A stretch of DNA of 61,994 nucleotides from a virus, in IMG/VR virus record IMGVR_UViG_3300012930_000013, positions 1 through 61,994 of that record; one strand, written 5' to 3'. How positions within the stretch are numbered: the stretch's first letter is position 1; each line of letters starts with the position of its first letter. The notes beneath the pieces are model-generated. The model was not told the DNA's origin. It searched no databases and saw only the letters and a list, made by a program, of their open reading frames with translations. Shown piece by piece: positions 34,971 through 43,542 of this stretch. The position numbers and the translations under genes are program-made.

Positions 34971-35044
34971 AACCACTCGATGACCAGAGCAAGCAGCCAT
35001 GTTCTCAGTACCTCGACATGACCACAGTAACCGGAGGTCGATAG
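34967..35044 (+). CDS. 25-residue microprotein bridging two genes
   Basis: ATG at the ATGA overlap with SbcD, with GGAGGAGGG upstream, and TAG overlapping the GTG of the next gene; it ends ...TTVTGGR. It may be a real small protein or a coupling ORF whose translation brings ribosomes to the next start. Two Cys/Tyr residues, no motif. Confidence 0.45.
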   Translation: MKPLDDQSKQPCSQYLDMTTVTGGR

Positions 35045-35991
35045 TGAGCCAAGTGAACTACAAGAGCACGAGGCTGCTGGTCGAGGCAGTCAACCGAGAG
35101 ATGGAGATCGTCAGGAAGGCAGCGATGGGGAACATGGCGCTCGGCTCGCTGAACGAGCTCCGCGACCTGGTCGCCGAGCTCGCTGAGAAGGCGACGAGGA
35201 CGGCGGTAGAGGACGTCCCGGAGCTGGTGCCAGCCGAGTACGTCGCGACCATGAAGCCGCTCGTCGCCACCTACCACCGACTACTCATGAACGCCGACCA
35301 GCTCGCGCCGTGCCTGTGCATGGACCTGAAGGTGGCCGCCTGCGTGGTGATCCTCGTGGGCGACGAGAAGTCCTCCGTCAAGACCGCGCACGACCCGAGC
35401 CGGCCGGAAGCCGCGCTCGTGGTCGAGACGCTCCTCGCGTCGCTCGACGGCGGTACGAAGCGGGTCGCGGTCGAGGCCGAGACGGTGAACCTGATGGGGG
35501 GTGCCTGGGAGGTCTACCGCTGCGACCAGGCCGATCCAGACCAGGCATGCGGGATCCGCCGCGTTGGTCCGCCGGACCCGGGAGGGTGTGACTTCGTCGT
35601 GCGCGACACTAACCGCGACGAGTGTTGTCATGACATGCGGCTCGCAGACGCCGAGCACATCGTCGGAGCTCACAACAATCTGGTCGCAGACGACCTTGCA
35701 GCAGTCAAGGTGAAGACGAGTGATGATGGGTTGGTGACCATGACCACGACAACGCTCACCACCGATCGTCTGGCTGAGATTGAGGCGCTGTGCAAGCGTG
35801 TGACCCTCGGACCGCGGCGCTGGGGAGACCCGGCTGATGCACTCCTCGTTGCCACATGCCGTATCATCATCCCAGAACTCCTCGCCGAGATCCGTCGGTT
35901 GCGCGCAGACCTCGATCCGTGCGGCTCCGAGGATTGCTACGTGCTCGCCTCCATCAGGCGCAACGCTAGGATCGACGAGGACGAGGTGTGA
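35044..35991 (+). CDS. Unknown protein with two Cys clusters
   Basis: 315 aa, GTG start overlapping the microprotein stop. The first ~110 residues are helical; further on a Cys-rich segment (CDQADPDQACGIRR ... DECCH) could bind zinc. The C-terminal ~80 residues (LAEIEALCKRV... LLAEIRRLRADL) are like a phage domain found in many small proteins. Function unknown. It overlaps the SLOG-type gene. Confidence 0.6.
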   Translation: MSQVNYKSTRLLVEAVNREMEIVRKAAMGNMALGSLNELRDLVAELAEKATRTAVEDVPELVPAEYVATMKPLVATYHRLLMNADQLAPCLCMDLKVAACVVILVGDEKSSVKTAHDPSRPEAALVVETLLASLDGGTKRVAVEAETVNLMGGAWEVYRCDQADPDQACGIRRVGPPDPGGCDFVVRDTNRDECCHDMRLADAEHIVGAHNNLVADDLAAVKVKTSDDGLVTMTTTTLTTDRLAEIEALCKRVTLGPRRWGDPADALLVATCRIIIPELLAEIRRLRADLDPCGSEDCYVLASIRRNARIDEDEV

Positions 35992-36446
35992 AGCGGCCGA
36001 ACCAGATGGACTCGCGTAACCGCGACGCGAAGGAGGTCCTCGCGGACCTGGTGGGGATGGGATCCAAGCCGTGCAGGCTGACCATCGCGGGGTCGAACAG
36101 GCTCGACGCGTCCGCCACGGCAGCGGTGCTCCGGGAGCAGTGGTCGGCGATCGTCGACCTGGTCGGGTTCGAGCCCAGACGCATCGTCACCGGATGCTGC
36201 CCGGCCGGGGTTGAGAAGGCGGCGCGTATCGTCGCCAAGAGCGTGACCGGAAAGCTCGCGGCGGTGTTCCACCGCCCGGAGCTGATCCTCAGCGTGAAGA
36301 CGGCGGAGATGCTCATGAACATCATGCTGTCGAAGGGTGGCGACGCGCTGCTCGTCCTCGCGCGCGGGTCGAAGCCCGCGTGCGCGAACCTCCGCCAGCA
36401 GTTCATCGGATGGCAGAAGAAGGTCTACCAGGTCGAGGTCGGCTGA
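35988..36446 (+). CDS. SLOG/DUF2493-like Rossmann protein
   Basis: 152 aa, GTG start overlapping. The pattern LTIAGSNRLDASATAA, then RIVTGCCPAGVEKAAR, then ALLVLARGSKPACANL is that of SLOG-superfamily proteins (DprA, LOG, YspA), which bind nucleotides or nucleotide-derived ligands. Phage members are usually uncharacterised. Note the Gly-Cys-Cys in the nucleotide-binding loop where GGA is typical. Confidence 0.65.
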   Translation: MKRPNQMDSRNRDAKEVLADLVGMGSKPCRLTIAGSNRLDASATAAVLREQWSAIVDLVGFEPRRIVTGCCPAGVEKAARIVAKSVTGKLAAVFHRPELILSVKTAEMLMNIMLSKGGDALLVLARGSKPACANLRQQFIGWQKKVYQVEVG

Positions 36447-36467
36447 CCTCGGGAAGGAGCGAGTGGT

Positions 36468-36683
36468 ATGAGCGAACTGCTGGACAACAACAAGCTGAGG
36501 TCGGTGCTCGGCGCACATGCCGTCAACGCCGACGATCCCGCCGGCGACGGCATCTACGCGCTCCAGTGGAGGAGCACCGAGACGTTCCTTCGGATGACGG
36601 AGGAGTACGTCGCGCCGGAGAAGCGCGCGGCGTACAGGCGGGCGCTGGAGATGGCGTTCCCGGGAAAGAAGGCGGTCCTGTGA
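36468..36683 (+). CDS. Small unknown protein
   Basis: 71 aa, preceded by GGAAGGAGCGAG, a good ribosome site. Helical, charged, with no motif. It overlaps the cupin-like gene start by GTGA. Confidence 0.55.
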   Translation: MSELLDNNKLRSVLGAHAVNADDPAGDGIYALQWRSTETFLRMTEEYVAPEKRAAYRRALEMAFPGKKAVL

Positions 36684-37528
36684 GCGAGCGCGATCCGAAG
36701 ACGGTGACGGCGTCGGAGCTGAGGTTCGCCACCACGGCCGACCCGTTCCTCGGTGGTCAGGCGGTGGCGGACGTCGTGGTCGACGTGCCGTCCGGTACGG
36801 TCACGAAGAACAGGCTCGGCAAGAGGCTCATCGACAGCCAGGACGCCGGGCCGCGGGAGGCCCGGCCCCTCGATCCATACAAGGTGTCGCTCACCGAGCA
36901 CCTCGCGAACAGCACCCGCAAGCTGGTCGTCGCGCAGTACGTCCACCCGCTCGTGCTCGGTGTCCTGCGCAACCACGCCAGGTACGAGTGGACGCTGCAG
37001 GGCTTCGGCATGCTCCGCACGTACCTCACCAAGGAGCTCAGGCTCCACGTGTGGAACTCGAGCTTCGCGGTCCCGAGGGTGACGACGACCCATGACCACC
37101 CGTGGAACTTCGAGTCGCTGGTCATCGTCGGGCGGATCACGAACTCGCGGTACAGGCAGTGGCCGTGTACGCACACGCCGGAGCAGGTCGACGCGCTCAA
37201 GATCCGCCGCCCATTCATCAGGGCGAGGATCGTCTGCGGCACCGGCGGTGGGGTCGTGGACGACCTCGACCGGAAGCGGGTGTGGCTCGACCCGTTGCGC
37301 CCGGAGGTCTACGGCCCCGGCGAGTCGTACACGCAGCTCGCGGCCGAGGTCCACCACACGTCGTACGAGGACGGGACCGTGACCCTCGTCCGCCGGGAGT
37401 TCCTGCCCGACACGGAGCACGCCCACGTGTTCTACCGAGACGGCGAGGAGTGGGTGAGCGCCGAGCCGCGCCCGGCGTCGCCGGACGAGGTCGAGGCGGT
37501 CGTTACCCGGGCCCTGCTGAACTTCTGA
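36680..37528 (+). CDS. Cupin-like protein
   Basis: 282 aa, GTG start at the GTGA overlap. The THDHPWNFE segment (two His plus Glu) followed by a strand ending in GRI, then AEVHHTSY, looks like the two metal-binding motifs of a cupin/RmlC barrel. The N-terminal ~90 residues are a separate helical part. Phage cupins may modify small molecules or be structural. No substrate can be named. Its metal-binding residues are the best evidence. Confidence 0.5.
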   Translation: MSERDPKTVTASELRFATTADPFLGGQAVADVVVDVPSGTVTKNRLGKRLIDSQDAGPREARPLDPYKVSLTEHLANSTRKLVVAQYVHPLVLGVLRNHARYEWTLQGFGMLRTYLTKELRLHVWNSSFAVPRVTTTHDHPWNFESLVIVGRITNSRYRQWPCTHTPEQVDALKIRRPFIRARIVCGTGGGVVDDLDRKRVWLDPLRPEVYGPGESYTQLAAEVHHTSYEDGTVTLVRREFLPDTEHAHVFYRDGEEWVSAEPRPASPDEVEAVVTRALLNF

Positions 37529-37530
37529 CC

Positions 37531-37857
37531 ATGGTTCGCCGAGGCACCACGAACCGCAACCAGCGCGGCAACACGCGCGACTGGCGGGCCCGGCGGCGGT
37601 GGTTGGTCGCGACGTTCCGGGCGAACCGCGACCTCAGGTGGCGAGACGGCCGAGGCGACTACTCCGCCCCGCGCGGGAGCGCGGACCCTGCGTGTCGGTG
37701 CTACCGCTGCGGGAAGCTCCTCAGCGAGGCCACCGTTACGGTCGACCGGATCGTCCCTGGAGCCCGAGGCGGCACGTACCAGCGCAATAATATTCGTCCT
37801 GCCTGCCCGCGTTGCAATAGCGAGGCCGGAGCCACCATTCGGAGGGTGCGATGCTGA
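37531..37857 (+). CDS. HNH endonuclease
   Basis: 108 aa, ATG 2 bases after the previous stop. The HNH pattern is clear: CYRCGKL, TVDRIVPGARGG, then NNIRPACPRCN. It starts with a very basic region (MVRRGTTNRNQRGN). Overlaps SbcC by 7 bases. It may be a free-standing homing enzyme or a DNA-packaging or repair nuclease; context does not decide. Confidence 0.8.
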   Translation: MVRRGTTNRNQRGNTRDWRARRRWLVATFRANRDLRWRDGRGDYSAPRGSADPACRCYRCGKLLSEATVTVDRIVPGARGGTYQRNNIRPACPRCNSEAGATIRRVRC

Positions 37858-39698
37858 GGATCATGTCGATGCACGTCGAGAACTTCCTGTCGTTCGGCGA
37901 GGCCGACTTCGACTTCGCCGATGCCGGGCTCGTGCTCGTGGAGGGTGACAACCGAGACGACGACAGCGCTCGATCAAACGGCTCAGGGAAGTCCGCTATG
38001 ATAGATGCGCTGGTGTGGTGTCTGTTCGGCACCACGCTGCGCGGATACCAGCATGACGACGTCGTCAACCGCCGGTCCGGTGACGCTGGTTGCGTCGTCA
38101 CCACCTACCTGTCGAGCGGTGCTGAGAAGTGGGCGGTGACGCGTGCGCGCCGCCACAAGAAGCTGAAGAACACCCTCACGGTAGAGGATGCCAGCGGGGT
38201 CGGCTTCGTGTACGCGAGCGACAAGGACGCGCAGGCCGAGGTCGAGCGCCGCCTGGGTTGCTCCGAGAGGACGTTCCTGTCGAGCGTCGTGTTCGGTCAG
38301 GACCGCGCCTACAGGTTCAGCTCGCTCACGGACGGCGAGCAGAAGAAGATCCTGGACGAGGTGCTCGGCGTCGAGCGCTTCGCGGACGCGTGCACGGCGG
38401 CGCGCAAAGCGACGGCGGCGGCCGGCGCCGAGCTCGAGACCGCGCGCCGCGAGCTCAAGGCCGTCGAGCACTTGCGAGGCGAGCTCGAGGAGGAGATCGG
38501 GGACCTCGATGCCAAGCACACCTCCTTCGAGGAGGCGCAGGCGAGCAAGGTCGAGGCCGAGCGCGAGAAGCTGGCTCGGTGGAAGGCTCAGCTCGGCAAG
38601 ACCCGCAAGTTCCCGAACATCCCGGTGCTGAAGCTCGCCGCGGAGGTGGCCCTGAAGGCCCTCGCGGCGAGTGAGAAGCGGAGCGAGAAGTGGGTCGGCG
38701 TGGATGCGGAGGCCCGCGCGGCCGTCGCCGGGAGCAAGACCAAGCTCGACCTCACCGTCGCGGAGCTGCGGAGGCGGCGGGCGGCTCCTGGGAAGTGCCC
38801 GACCTGCGGCCAGAAGGTCGCGGGGAAGGTCGGCACCGACGCGGTCGCGGAGCTCCGCGACGAGGTGGAGAAGCTGCAGGTGGCCAACGCCGGGTGGGTC
38901 AAGATCGCGGAGGAGGCCGCCGCCACCATGACCAGCTGCCGCGCCGAGCTCAAGGCCGCGCGCCAGGCGATGGCCGACGCCCAAAATGCGTGGAACGCCG
39001 GCGTGGCGCTCGAGGCCGACGCGTCGTCCTTGCGCCGGCGCCGCGCGGACTGCGAGGAGCGGATCGCCGAGCTCGAGGGAGAGGTCAGCCCGTACGCGGA
39101 GCTCGCCGGCGCCGCTAGAGTCAAGCACGCGCGGTATGAGAAGGAGGCGAAGGCGCTCGCCGTCGACGTGGCTGTCCACGAGGTGGACCTCAAGCGGGCG
39201 CAGTTCTGGGTCCAGGCGTTCGGCGCGGCCGGCTTGCGGTCCCTGCTGCTCGACACCTCGCTCCCGATCCTCAACGAGGAGGCGTCGCGGGTCTCGCGCG
39301 CGGTCACCGGCGGCTCGATCAGCATCGAGTTCAGCGCGACGTCCGAGCAGAAGTCGGGCAAGGTCGTCGACCGCTTCGAGGTCAGGGTGGACAACAGGCA
39401 CGGGGCCGGCACCTACGAGGGCAACAGCGCCGGCGAGCGCGCCAAGGTCGACCTGTGCGTCGGCCTGGCGCTCCAGCGGCTCGTCGCGTCTCGGTCGACC
39501 GCGTCGTTCAACATCGCATTCTACGACGAGGTGTTCGACCACCTCGACTCTGCGGCGCACGAGCGCGTGGTAGGCGTCCTGTCCGACCTCGACAAGGAGA
39601 GCGTCTTCGTCGTGAGCCACGACGATGACCTCAAGGCGTGGTTCCCGGCCACGCTGCGGGTGGTCAAGGAGGGCGGGATGTCGAGGGTGGAGACCTGA
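37851..39698 (+). CDS. sbcC: SbcC/gp46-like ATPase
   Basis: 615 aa. Walker A SNGSGKS (42-48), a long coiled coil from ~180 to ~430, a CPTC (316-319) zinc-hook apex, then the ABC signature region near 525 (YEGNSAGERAK) and Walker B FYDEVFDHLD with a following VVSHDDD. Rad50-type subunit of the SbcCD nuclease with the metallophosphoesterase at 33825. The coiled coil is shorter than in bacterial SbcC, as in T4 gp46. Last gene before promoter 4. Confidence 0.92.
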   Translation: MLRIMSMHVENFLSFGEADFDFADAGLVLVEGDNRDDDSARSNGSGKSAMIDALVWCLFGTTLRGYQHDDVVNRRSGDAGCVVTTYLSSGAEKWAVTRARRHKKLKNTLTVEDASGVGFVYASDKDAQAEVERRLGCSERTFLSSVVFGQDRAYRFSSLTDGEQKKILDEVLGVERFADACTAARKATAAAGAELETARRELKAVEHLRGELEEEIGDLDAKHTSFEEAQASKVEAEREKLARWKAQLGKTRKFPNIPVLKLAAEVALKALAASEKRSEKWVGVDAEARAAVAGSKTKLDLTVAELRRRRAAPGKCPTCGQKVAGKVGTDAVAELRDEVEKLQVANAGWVKIAEEAAATMTSCRAELKAARQAMADAQNAWNAGVALEADASSLRRRRADCEERIAELEGEVSPYAELAGAARVKHARYEKEAKALAVDVAVHEVDLKRAQFWVQAFGAAGLRSLLLDTSLPILNEEASRVSRAVTGGSISIEFSATSEQKSGKVVDRFEVRVDNRHGAGTYEGNSAGERAKVDLCVGLALQRLVASRSTASFNIAFYDEVFDHLDSAAHERVVGVLSDLDKESVFVVSHDDDLKAWFPATLRVVKEGGMSRVET

Positions 39699-39712
39699 TC
39701 CTTGGTATTACT

Positions 39713-39743
39713 GTTGACAACGTCATCACGAGCGCGGTAGGAT
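39713..39743 (+). promoter_or_regulatory. Promoter with operator-like element (site 4 of 7)
   Basis: GTTGAC-AAC-GTCATC, -35 TTGACA, 18-base spacer, -10 TAGGAT (39738-39743). The next ATG (39753) is only 9 bases past the -10 box, so the transcript may be leaderless. Confidence 0.8.
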
Positions 39744-39752
39744 AGCTGGGAG

Positions 39753-40322
39753 ATGGCCGAGATCATCACGAAGCGTTTCATAGTCTGTCCGGGTTGCGGC
39801 AAGTACCATCACCCAGTCGAGCATCTGTTCGACGGCACCGAGCGGACGTTCTGGAGCTGGAATTGCGGGACTGAAGATTGCTCGACTGAGATATCGGGCG
39901 CGGTTCATCCCGATGGCACGATCGACGTCAAGTCTGAGATCAAGGAGAAGCGTCAGCGCGGGTTCGCGCTGCTCAAGCTCCGCGACCTGTACCTCGTGAT
40001 GGAAGAAAGGTATTGTCGCATCCTGCCTGATCGAGCCGACTACTTCTACCACTCGCACAAGTGCCCGACCAACCTCTTGCATGACGTGGTCGAGGTGTAT
40101 GGGACGAGCGGCGAGAACGACCCGCATGGCTTGATCCGGTACGTCGCGGGCATCGACAGCACGCCTGAGACACGCGAAATTCTTCGCAACTCGTCGCTTC
40201 GCCAAGTCATGGAGTTGTTCGGCACCGACGGCGAGCCGATCGCCACAGACTGGCCGGAATCGAATGAAGGCGTGATCCCATGGATCGCTGAGATACGGCG
40301 AGAAGACGCCAAAAAGTCGTAG
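39753..40322 (+). CDS. Zinc-ribbon protein of unknown function
   Basis: 189 aa. CPGCGKYHH at the start and CGTEDC near residue 35 form a zinc ribbon. The central part is hydrophobic/charged helix and the C-terminus ends IRREDAKKS. No enzyme motif. It is the first gene of a unit driven by promoter 4. Confidence 0.6.
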   Translation: MAEIITKRFIVCPGCGKYHHPVEHLFDGTERTFWSWNCGTEDCSTEISGAVHPDGTIDVKSEIKEKRQRGFALLKLRDLYLVMEERYCRILPDRADYFYHSHKCPTNLLHDVVEVYGTSGENDPHGLIRYVAGIDSTPETREILRNSSLRQVMELFGTDGEPIATDWPESNEGVIPWIAEIRREDAKKS

Positions 40323-40353
40323 CGGGTGGTGGAGTAGTCAACCGGGCAAGTTC

Positions 40354-40647
40354 ATGCGCCGACGCGATCCCTTTCGTAGCCCTCGCGGATCCAAGAGCCA
40401 CAGCGCCAGGTGGCGCCGGGTCGTCCGAGCCATCGTCCAGAGAGACGGGATGCTCTGCTCGATCTGCTGCTACCCGATGAAGATGGGTGCCCGCCCGGGC
40501 AGCGACCCGGACGCCATTACAATCGACCACCGCGTCCCGAGGGCTAGAGGAGGGGACGACCGCATGGACAACCTGCAGCTCGCCCACAGAAGGTGTAACG
40601 GAGACCGCGGCACTGCGCCGTGGTCTGGCGGACCGGAGGCACCATGA
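40354..40647 (+). CDS. HNH endonuclease
   Basis: 97 aa. Basic N-terminus, then CSICCYPM, DAITIDHRVPRARGG, and a closing NLQLAHRRCN: a complete HNH fold. Similar to the HNH protein at 37531. It overlaps the next gene by ATGA. Confidence 0.75.
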   Translation: MRRRDPFRSPRGSKSHSARWRRVVRAIVQRDGMLCSICCYPMKMGARPGSDPDAITIDHRVPRARGGDDRMDNLQLAHRRCNGDRGTAPWSGGPEAP

Positions 40648-40922
40648 AACAACGACTTCTAAAATTTCGCTCCGACGACGGGACGAGCAAAACCGGAGGA
40701 GGACCTCGCGGCGTTGACGTCGCTGTGGCTCTCACCGAGAGTGAGCGGTTCAGGCGTGCCATCTGGAAGGTCATGCGGGAGTTCACCCACGTCGCGTTAT
40801 CCGACCTGATCCGGAACGGTTTGTATGAGATCGCCGCCGGGTACCACTACTGGCGTCAGGAAGAGCGAGACGTGGAGCGCGCCGCCAAACGACTCCGAGA
40901 CCTGCGTAAGAAGTGGTCATGA
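40644..40922 (+). CDS. Small unknown protein
   Basis: 92 aa, ATG overlapping the HNH stop. Helical and charged, with a Trp-Arg-Gln pair near the C-terminus and a basic end (RLRDLRKKWS). No motif. Overlaps the next gene by ATGA. Confidence 0.55.
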   Translation: MKQRLLKFRSDDGTSKTGGGPRGVDVAVALTESERFRRAIWKVMREFTHVALSDLIRNGLYEIAAGYHYWRQEERDVERAAKRLRDLRKKWS

Positions 40923-41557
40923 CCATCAAGCCGTTGCGGGACGACCTGATCCGGAAGATGCGGCACGAGCACTGCGTCGCCGCTCAGCGCGCGGTGACGC
41001 GGGTGTGGGTGGACAGCCAGCTGGAGCAGGTAAACGGCGGTGGGTACCCGGTCACCGGACCATGGTCGTTCCGCGAGACGTGCGAGCACCACAACTGGGA
41101 CGATCTCGATGGTCGGTGGTTGCGGTGTTCTCGGTGCTGGTGGTGCAAGCCCGTGCTCGGGGTCCCGCCGAAGCTCGAGAAGCTGCCGGCGCTCCTGAAG
41201 GGGCGGGTGCTCCCGCCGCTGTCCGGCAAGGTCGATCTGCACGCGCTCTACTGCAACGCCGGGTTCGTCCTGGACGACGATCGCCGGTCGGTGCTGTCCG
41301 CCGTGCGCGTCCGCGTCGTCCAGCACTCGTGGGGCTCCGGCGCCGACATCCGGCGGTGTGGAGCGGAGGTCAGGTTCCGGGACCGTGGGTGGCGCGAGGC
41401 CGCGGTGTTCATGGAGACGTGGACGCACCGCCTCGTCTCCGCGCTGAGCGTGGCCGAGCCGAGGCGCCCGAAGGCGCTGTGGCGGGCGGTCCAGGAGGCT
41501 ATGGAGTGCCGCTGGGCGCCGCCGTGGGAACGGGAATCATGGAAGGAGACGACGTGA
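40919..41557 (+). CDS. Unknown protein with Trp-rich Cys motif
   Basis: 212 aa from ATG at the ATGA overlap (a GTG 6 bases earlier is possible). Contains CEHHNWDDLDGRWLRCSRCWWC, an unusual His/Cys/Trp-rich zinc-like site near residue 55. No family recognised. Co-translated with its neighbours. Confidence 0.55.
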   Translation: MTIKPLRDDLIRKMRHEHCVAAQRAVTRVWVDSQLEQVNGGGYPVTGPWSFRETCEHHNWDDLDGRWLRCSRCWWCKPVLGVPPKLEKLPALLKGRVLPPLSGKVDLHALYCNAGFVLDDDRRSVLSAVRVRVVQHSWGSGADIRRCGAEVRFRDRGWREAAVFMETWTHRLVSALSVAEPRRPKALWRAVQEAMECRWAPPWERESWKETT

Positions 41558-42039
41558 GCATCATCAAGGTACATAGACCAGTGTTCTGCCTCTACCACGA
41601 CATGCCTGTGGTGACGTGGCAGGTAGGCGACGGGCCGATCCGCACCGACGTCAACATGCTCGCCCAGTACCGAAGCTGGCGCTCCGGCAGTTGCGGGAAG
41701 CACGAGCCTGCGCCTGTGTTCTGGGAGTCGCGCGGGCCAGAGGTTGTCCGCGCCCTGGAGTTCTGCGGCGCCGCGGCGGTCATCCTCGAGCACGTCGGCG
41801 ACCGGCGGGTCGCATACCTCTGGTTCGCGCGCGAGCGGGGGTTATTCTCAGGATCGGAGGAGTTCCGCGTCTGCTCGGTCAGCGTCGAGGGTGGCACCAG
41901 GGGTTTAGCATCCCGCGTGACGGTCACCCTGCCGACGGATGAGGACGTCATGTTCACGTTCAGCTGGAACCAGATGCAGCTCTGGCGCAAGCCGGACGTG
42001 GCAGACGGCGTCGCGGTGTCACAGGTGCAGGCCCCGTGA
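41554..42039 (+). CDS. Unknown protein
   Basis: 161 aa, GTG start at the GTGA overlap. Mixed alpha/beta with several Cys; no motif. Overlaps the methyltransferase gene by GTGA. Confidence 0.55.
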   Translation: MSIIKVHRPVFCLYHDMPVVTWQVGDGPIRTDVNMLAQYRSWRSGSCGKHEPAPVFWESRGPEVVRALEFCGAAAVILEHVGDRRVAYLWFARERGLFSGSEEFRVCSVSVEGGTRGLASRVTVTLPTDEDVMFTFSWNQMQLWRKPDVADGVAVSQVQAP

Positions 42040-42695
42040 TCACCAAGCCGAGCGTCATGGCTCGCATCCTGGCCGCCACCGCGGGCGCGCCATACGAGCT
42101 CGAGCACCCGGAGCTGACCCGGCACGCGCCGTTCAAGGTCGTGTGCGCAGATCCTCCGTGGCCGTTCGGGGACTCTCTTCCCGGACCAGGGCGCGGCGCT
42201 GCGAAGCACTACGGCGTGCTCAGCTTGGACGACATCAGGAACCACAGGTTCGTCGGAGGCGAGGTGCTCGACCCGCGGCGCGACCTCGTCGCGGACGACG
42301 CATACCTGTTCCTGTGGCGCGTGAGTGCCGGGGCCGACATCGCCACGCTCACCTTCGCGGAGGAGGCATACCAGGTCGCCCGCGCGTGGGGCTTCGCGCC
42401 GAAGACCGAGGTCGTGCTGCGCAAGCAGACGAAGAACGGGAAGCGTCACTTCGGGATGGGCTGGCACATCCGCAACGAGCACGAGACCTGTGTCCTCGCG
42501 GTCCGCGGCAAGCCGAAGCCGCTGGTGCAGAACATCCGGTCGGTGATCGAGGCGCGGGTCTCGCGTCGTCACAGCGCCAAGCCCGAGGTGTTCTACACAG
42601 ACATCGTGGAGAAGATCAGCGACGGGCCGTACGTCGAGCTGTTCGCGAGGAGCACGCGTCCCGGCTGGACCTGCCTCGGCGACGAGGTGCCGTGA
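42036..42695 (+). CDS. MT-A70-family DNA adenine methyltransferase
   Basis: 219 aa, GTG start. DPPW (39-42) is the catalytic motif. The SAM-binding part and the closing GPYVELFARSTRPGW are typical of the family. It should methylate adenine N6, as phage enzymes of this family often do to escape host restriction. No partner restriction enzyme is seen. Confidence 0.88.
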   Translation: MITKPSVMARILAATAGAPYELEHPELTRHAPFKVVCADPPWPFGDSLPGPGRGAAKHYGVLSLDDIRNHRFVGGEVLDPRRDLVADDAYLFLWRVSAGADIATLTFAEEAYQVARAWGFAPKTEVVLRKQTKNGKRHFGMGWHIRNEHETCVLAVRGKPKPLVQNIRSVIEARVSRRHSAKPEVFYTDIVEKISDGPYVELFARSTRPGWTCLGDEVP

Positions 42696-42889
42696 TGGCG
42701 ACGTGGCAGGTCCTCCTGCTGCTCGGCCTGCTGTCGGCGGTCGTCTGGACCACGTCGACGCTGTTCGGAGGTCGGCGGCGCCTGCGCGGGGACAGCCGGG
42801 TCGGCCAGCTGGGCGCACCGAGCTGCTGGTGGTGCGGCGCCCGGCACGACGGCAGGATGTTCATCGACTGTCCGAGCCGCGAGGATTGA
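42695..42889 (+). CDS. Small membrane protein with Cys pair
   Basis: 64 aa, ATG overlapping the methyltransferase stop. One N-terminal membrane span (VLLLLGLLSAVVWTTSTLF) followed by CWWCGARHDG and a Cys near the C-terminus. Function unknown. Ends before promoter 5. Confidence 0.55.
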   Translation: MATWQVLLLLGLLSAVVWTTSTLFGGRRRLRGDSRVGQLGAPSCWWCGARHDGRMFIDCPSRED

Positions 42890-42901
42890 CGTCATCTTTC
42901 T

Positions 42902-42931
42902 GTTGACGACGTCACCAGGATGAGGTAGCGT
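42902..42931 (+). promoter_or_regulatory. Promoter with operator-like element (site 5 of 7)
   Basis: GTTGAC-GAC-GTCACC, -35 TTGACG, 17-base spacer, -10 TAGCGT (42926-42931). ATG 42939 is 7 bases after the -10 box: leaderless initiation likely. A second TTGACGTCATC lies just upstream (42887). Confidence 0.75.
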
Positions 42932-42938
42932 CTCCCGG

Positions 42939-43196
42939 ATGAAGATATTCGGAGAAGAAGAGGTCGAGTGGCTCGACGGCATGTGCCAATTCCGGCACGT
43001 CCTCGTCGCCACCAGTCGAGGTAGCTGGAGCAGGCTGTGCTACGCCCTGCCCTCGGAGTACGAGACGGTCGAGCCGTCGCCGAGGCCGACGACGGATCCG
43101 GTCGTCTGGAAGCACGACCGGAGCAAGATCACCTGCGCCGGCTGCCTCGCGGTCCTCGACGGTGCCGTCGTCGAGCGCGTCCCGGTGCCGCTGTGA
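42939..43196 (+). CDS. Small Trp/Cys protein
   Basis: 85 aa. Starts MKIFGEEEVEWLDG and has CAGC near the C-terminus. No motif recognised. Driven by promoter 5; overlaps the next gene by GTGA. Confidence 0.55.
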   Translation: MKIFGEEEVEWLDGMCQFRHVLVATSRGSWSRLCYALPSEYETVEPSPRPTTDPVVWKHDRSKITCAGCLAVLDGAVVERVPVPL

Positions 43197-43534
43197 CCGA
43201 CGCCAGCGCGGCTGACGACCTGGTGGTGGCGGCGCAGCAGCAGCTCGACGAGCACAAGGCATGGCTCTGCCTGGAGATCTCCAGGATCCCATCCGACGTC
43301 GGGGTGGACGGCTCCAAGCCTGTGCTCTGCGCTCAGGCGCTCAGCATCGGGCTCCGCGTCGCGCGGACCAACGGGCGCGTCGTGTCCCTGATGTTTGAGT
43401 ACCCGGACGAGCTGTACGCGTTCCTCATCTCCGGTCTCGCGCCACAGCACCTCCGCGCGTCGCTCGCCGGCGGCCACGTGGTCGACCTGAACAAGCCCGC
43501 GTCCACGCTCCGGCGCGCGCCGGACGGGGAGTAG
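43193..43534 (+). CDS. Small unknown protein
   Basis: 113 aa, GTG start overlapping. Helical N-terminus, then short strands. Has two Cys residues. No motif. Followed by the resolvase-like gene, with no promoter between. Confidence 0.55.
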   Translation: MTDASAADDLVVAAQQQLDEHKAWLCLEISRIPSDVGVDGSKPVLCAQALSIGLRVARTNGRVVSLMFEYPDELYAFLISGLAPQHLRASLAGGHVVDLNKPASTLRRAPDGE

Positions 43535-43542
43535 CGGGAGTT

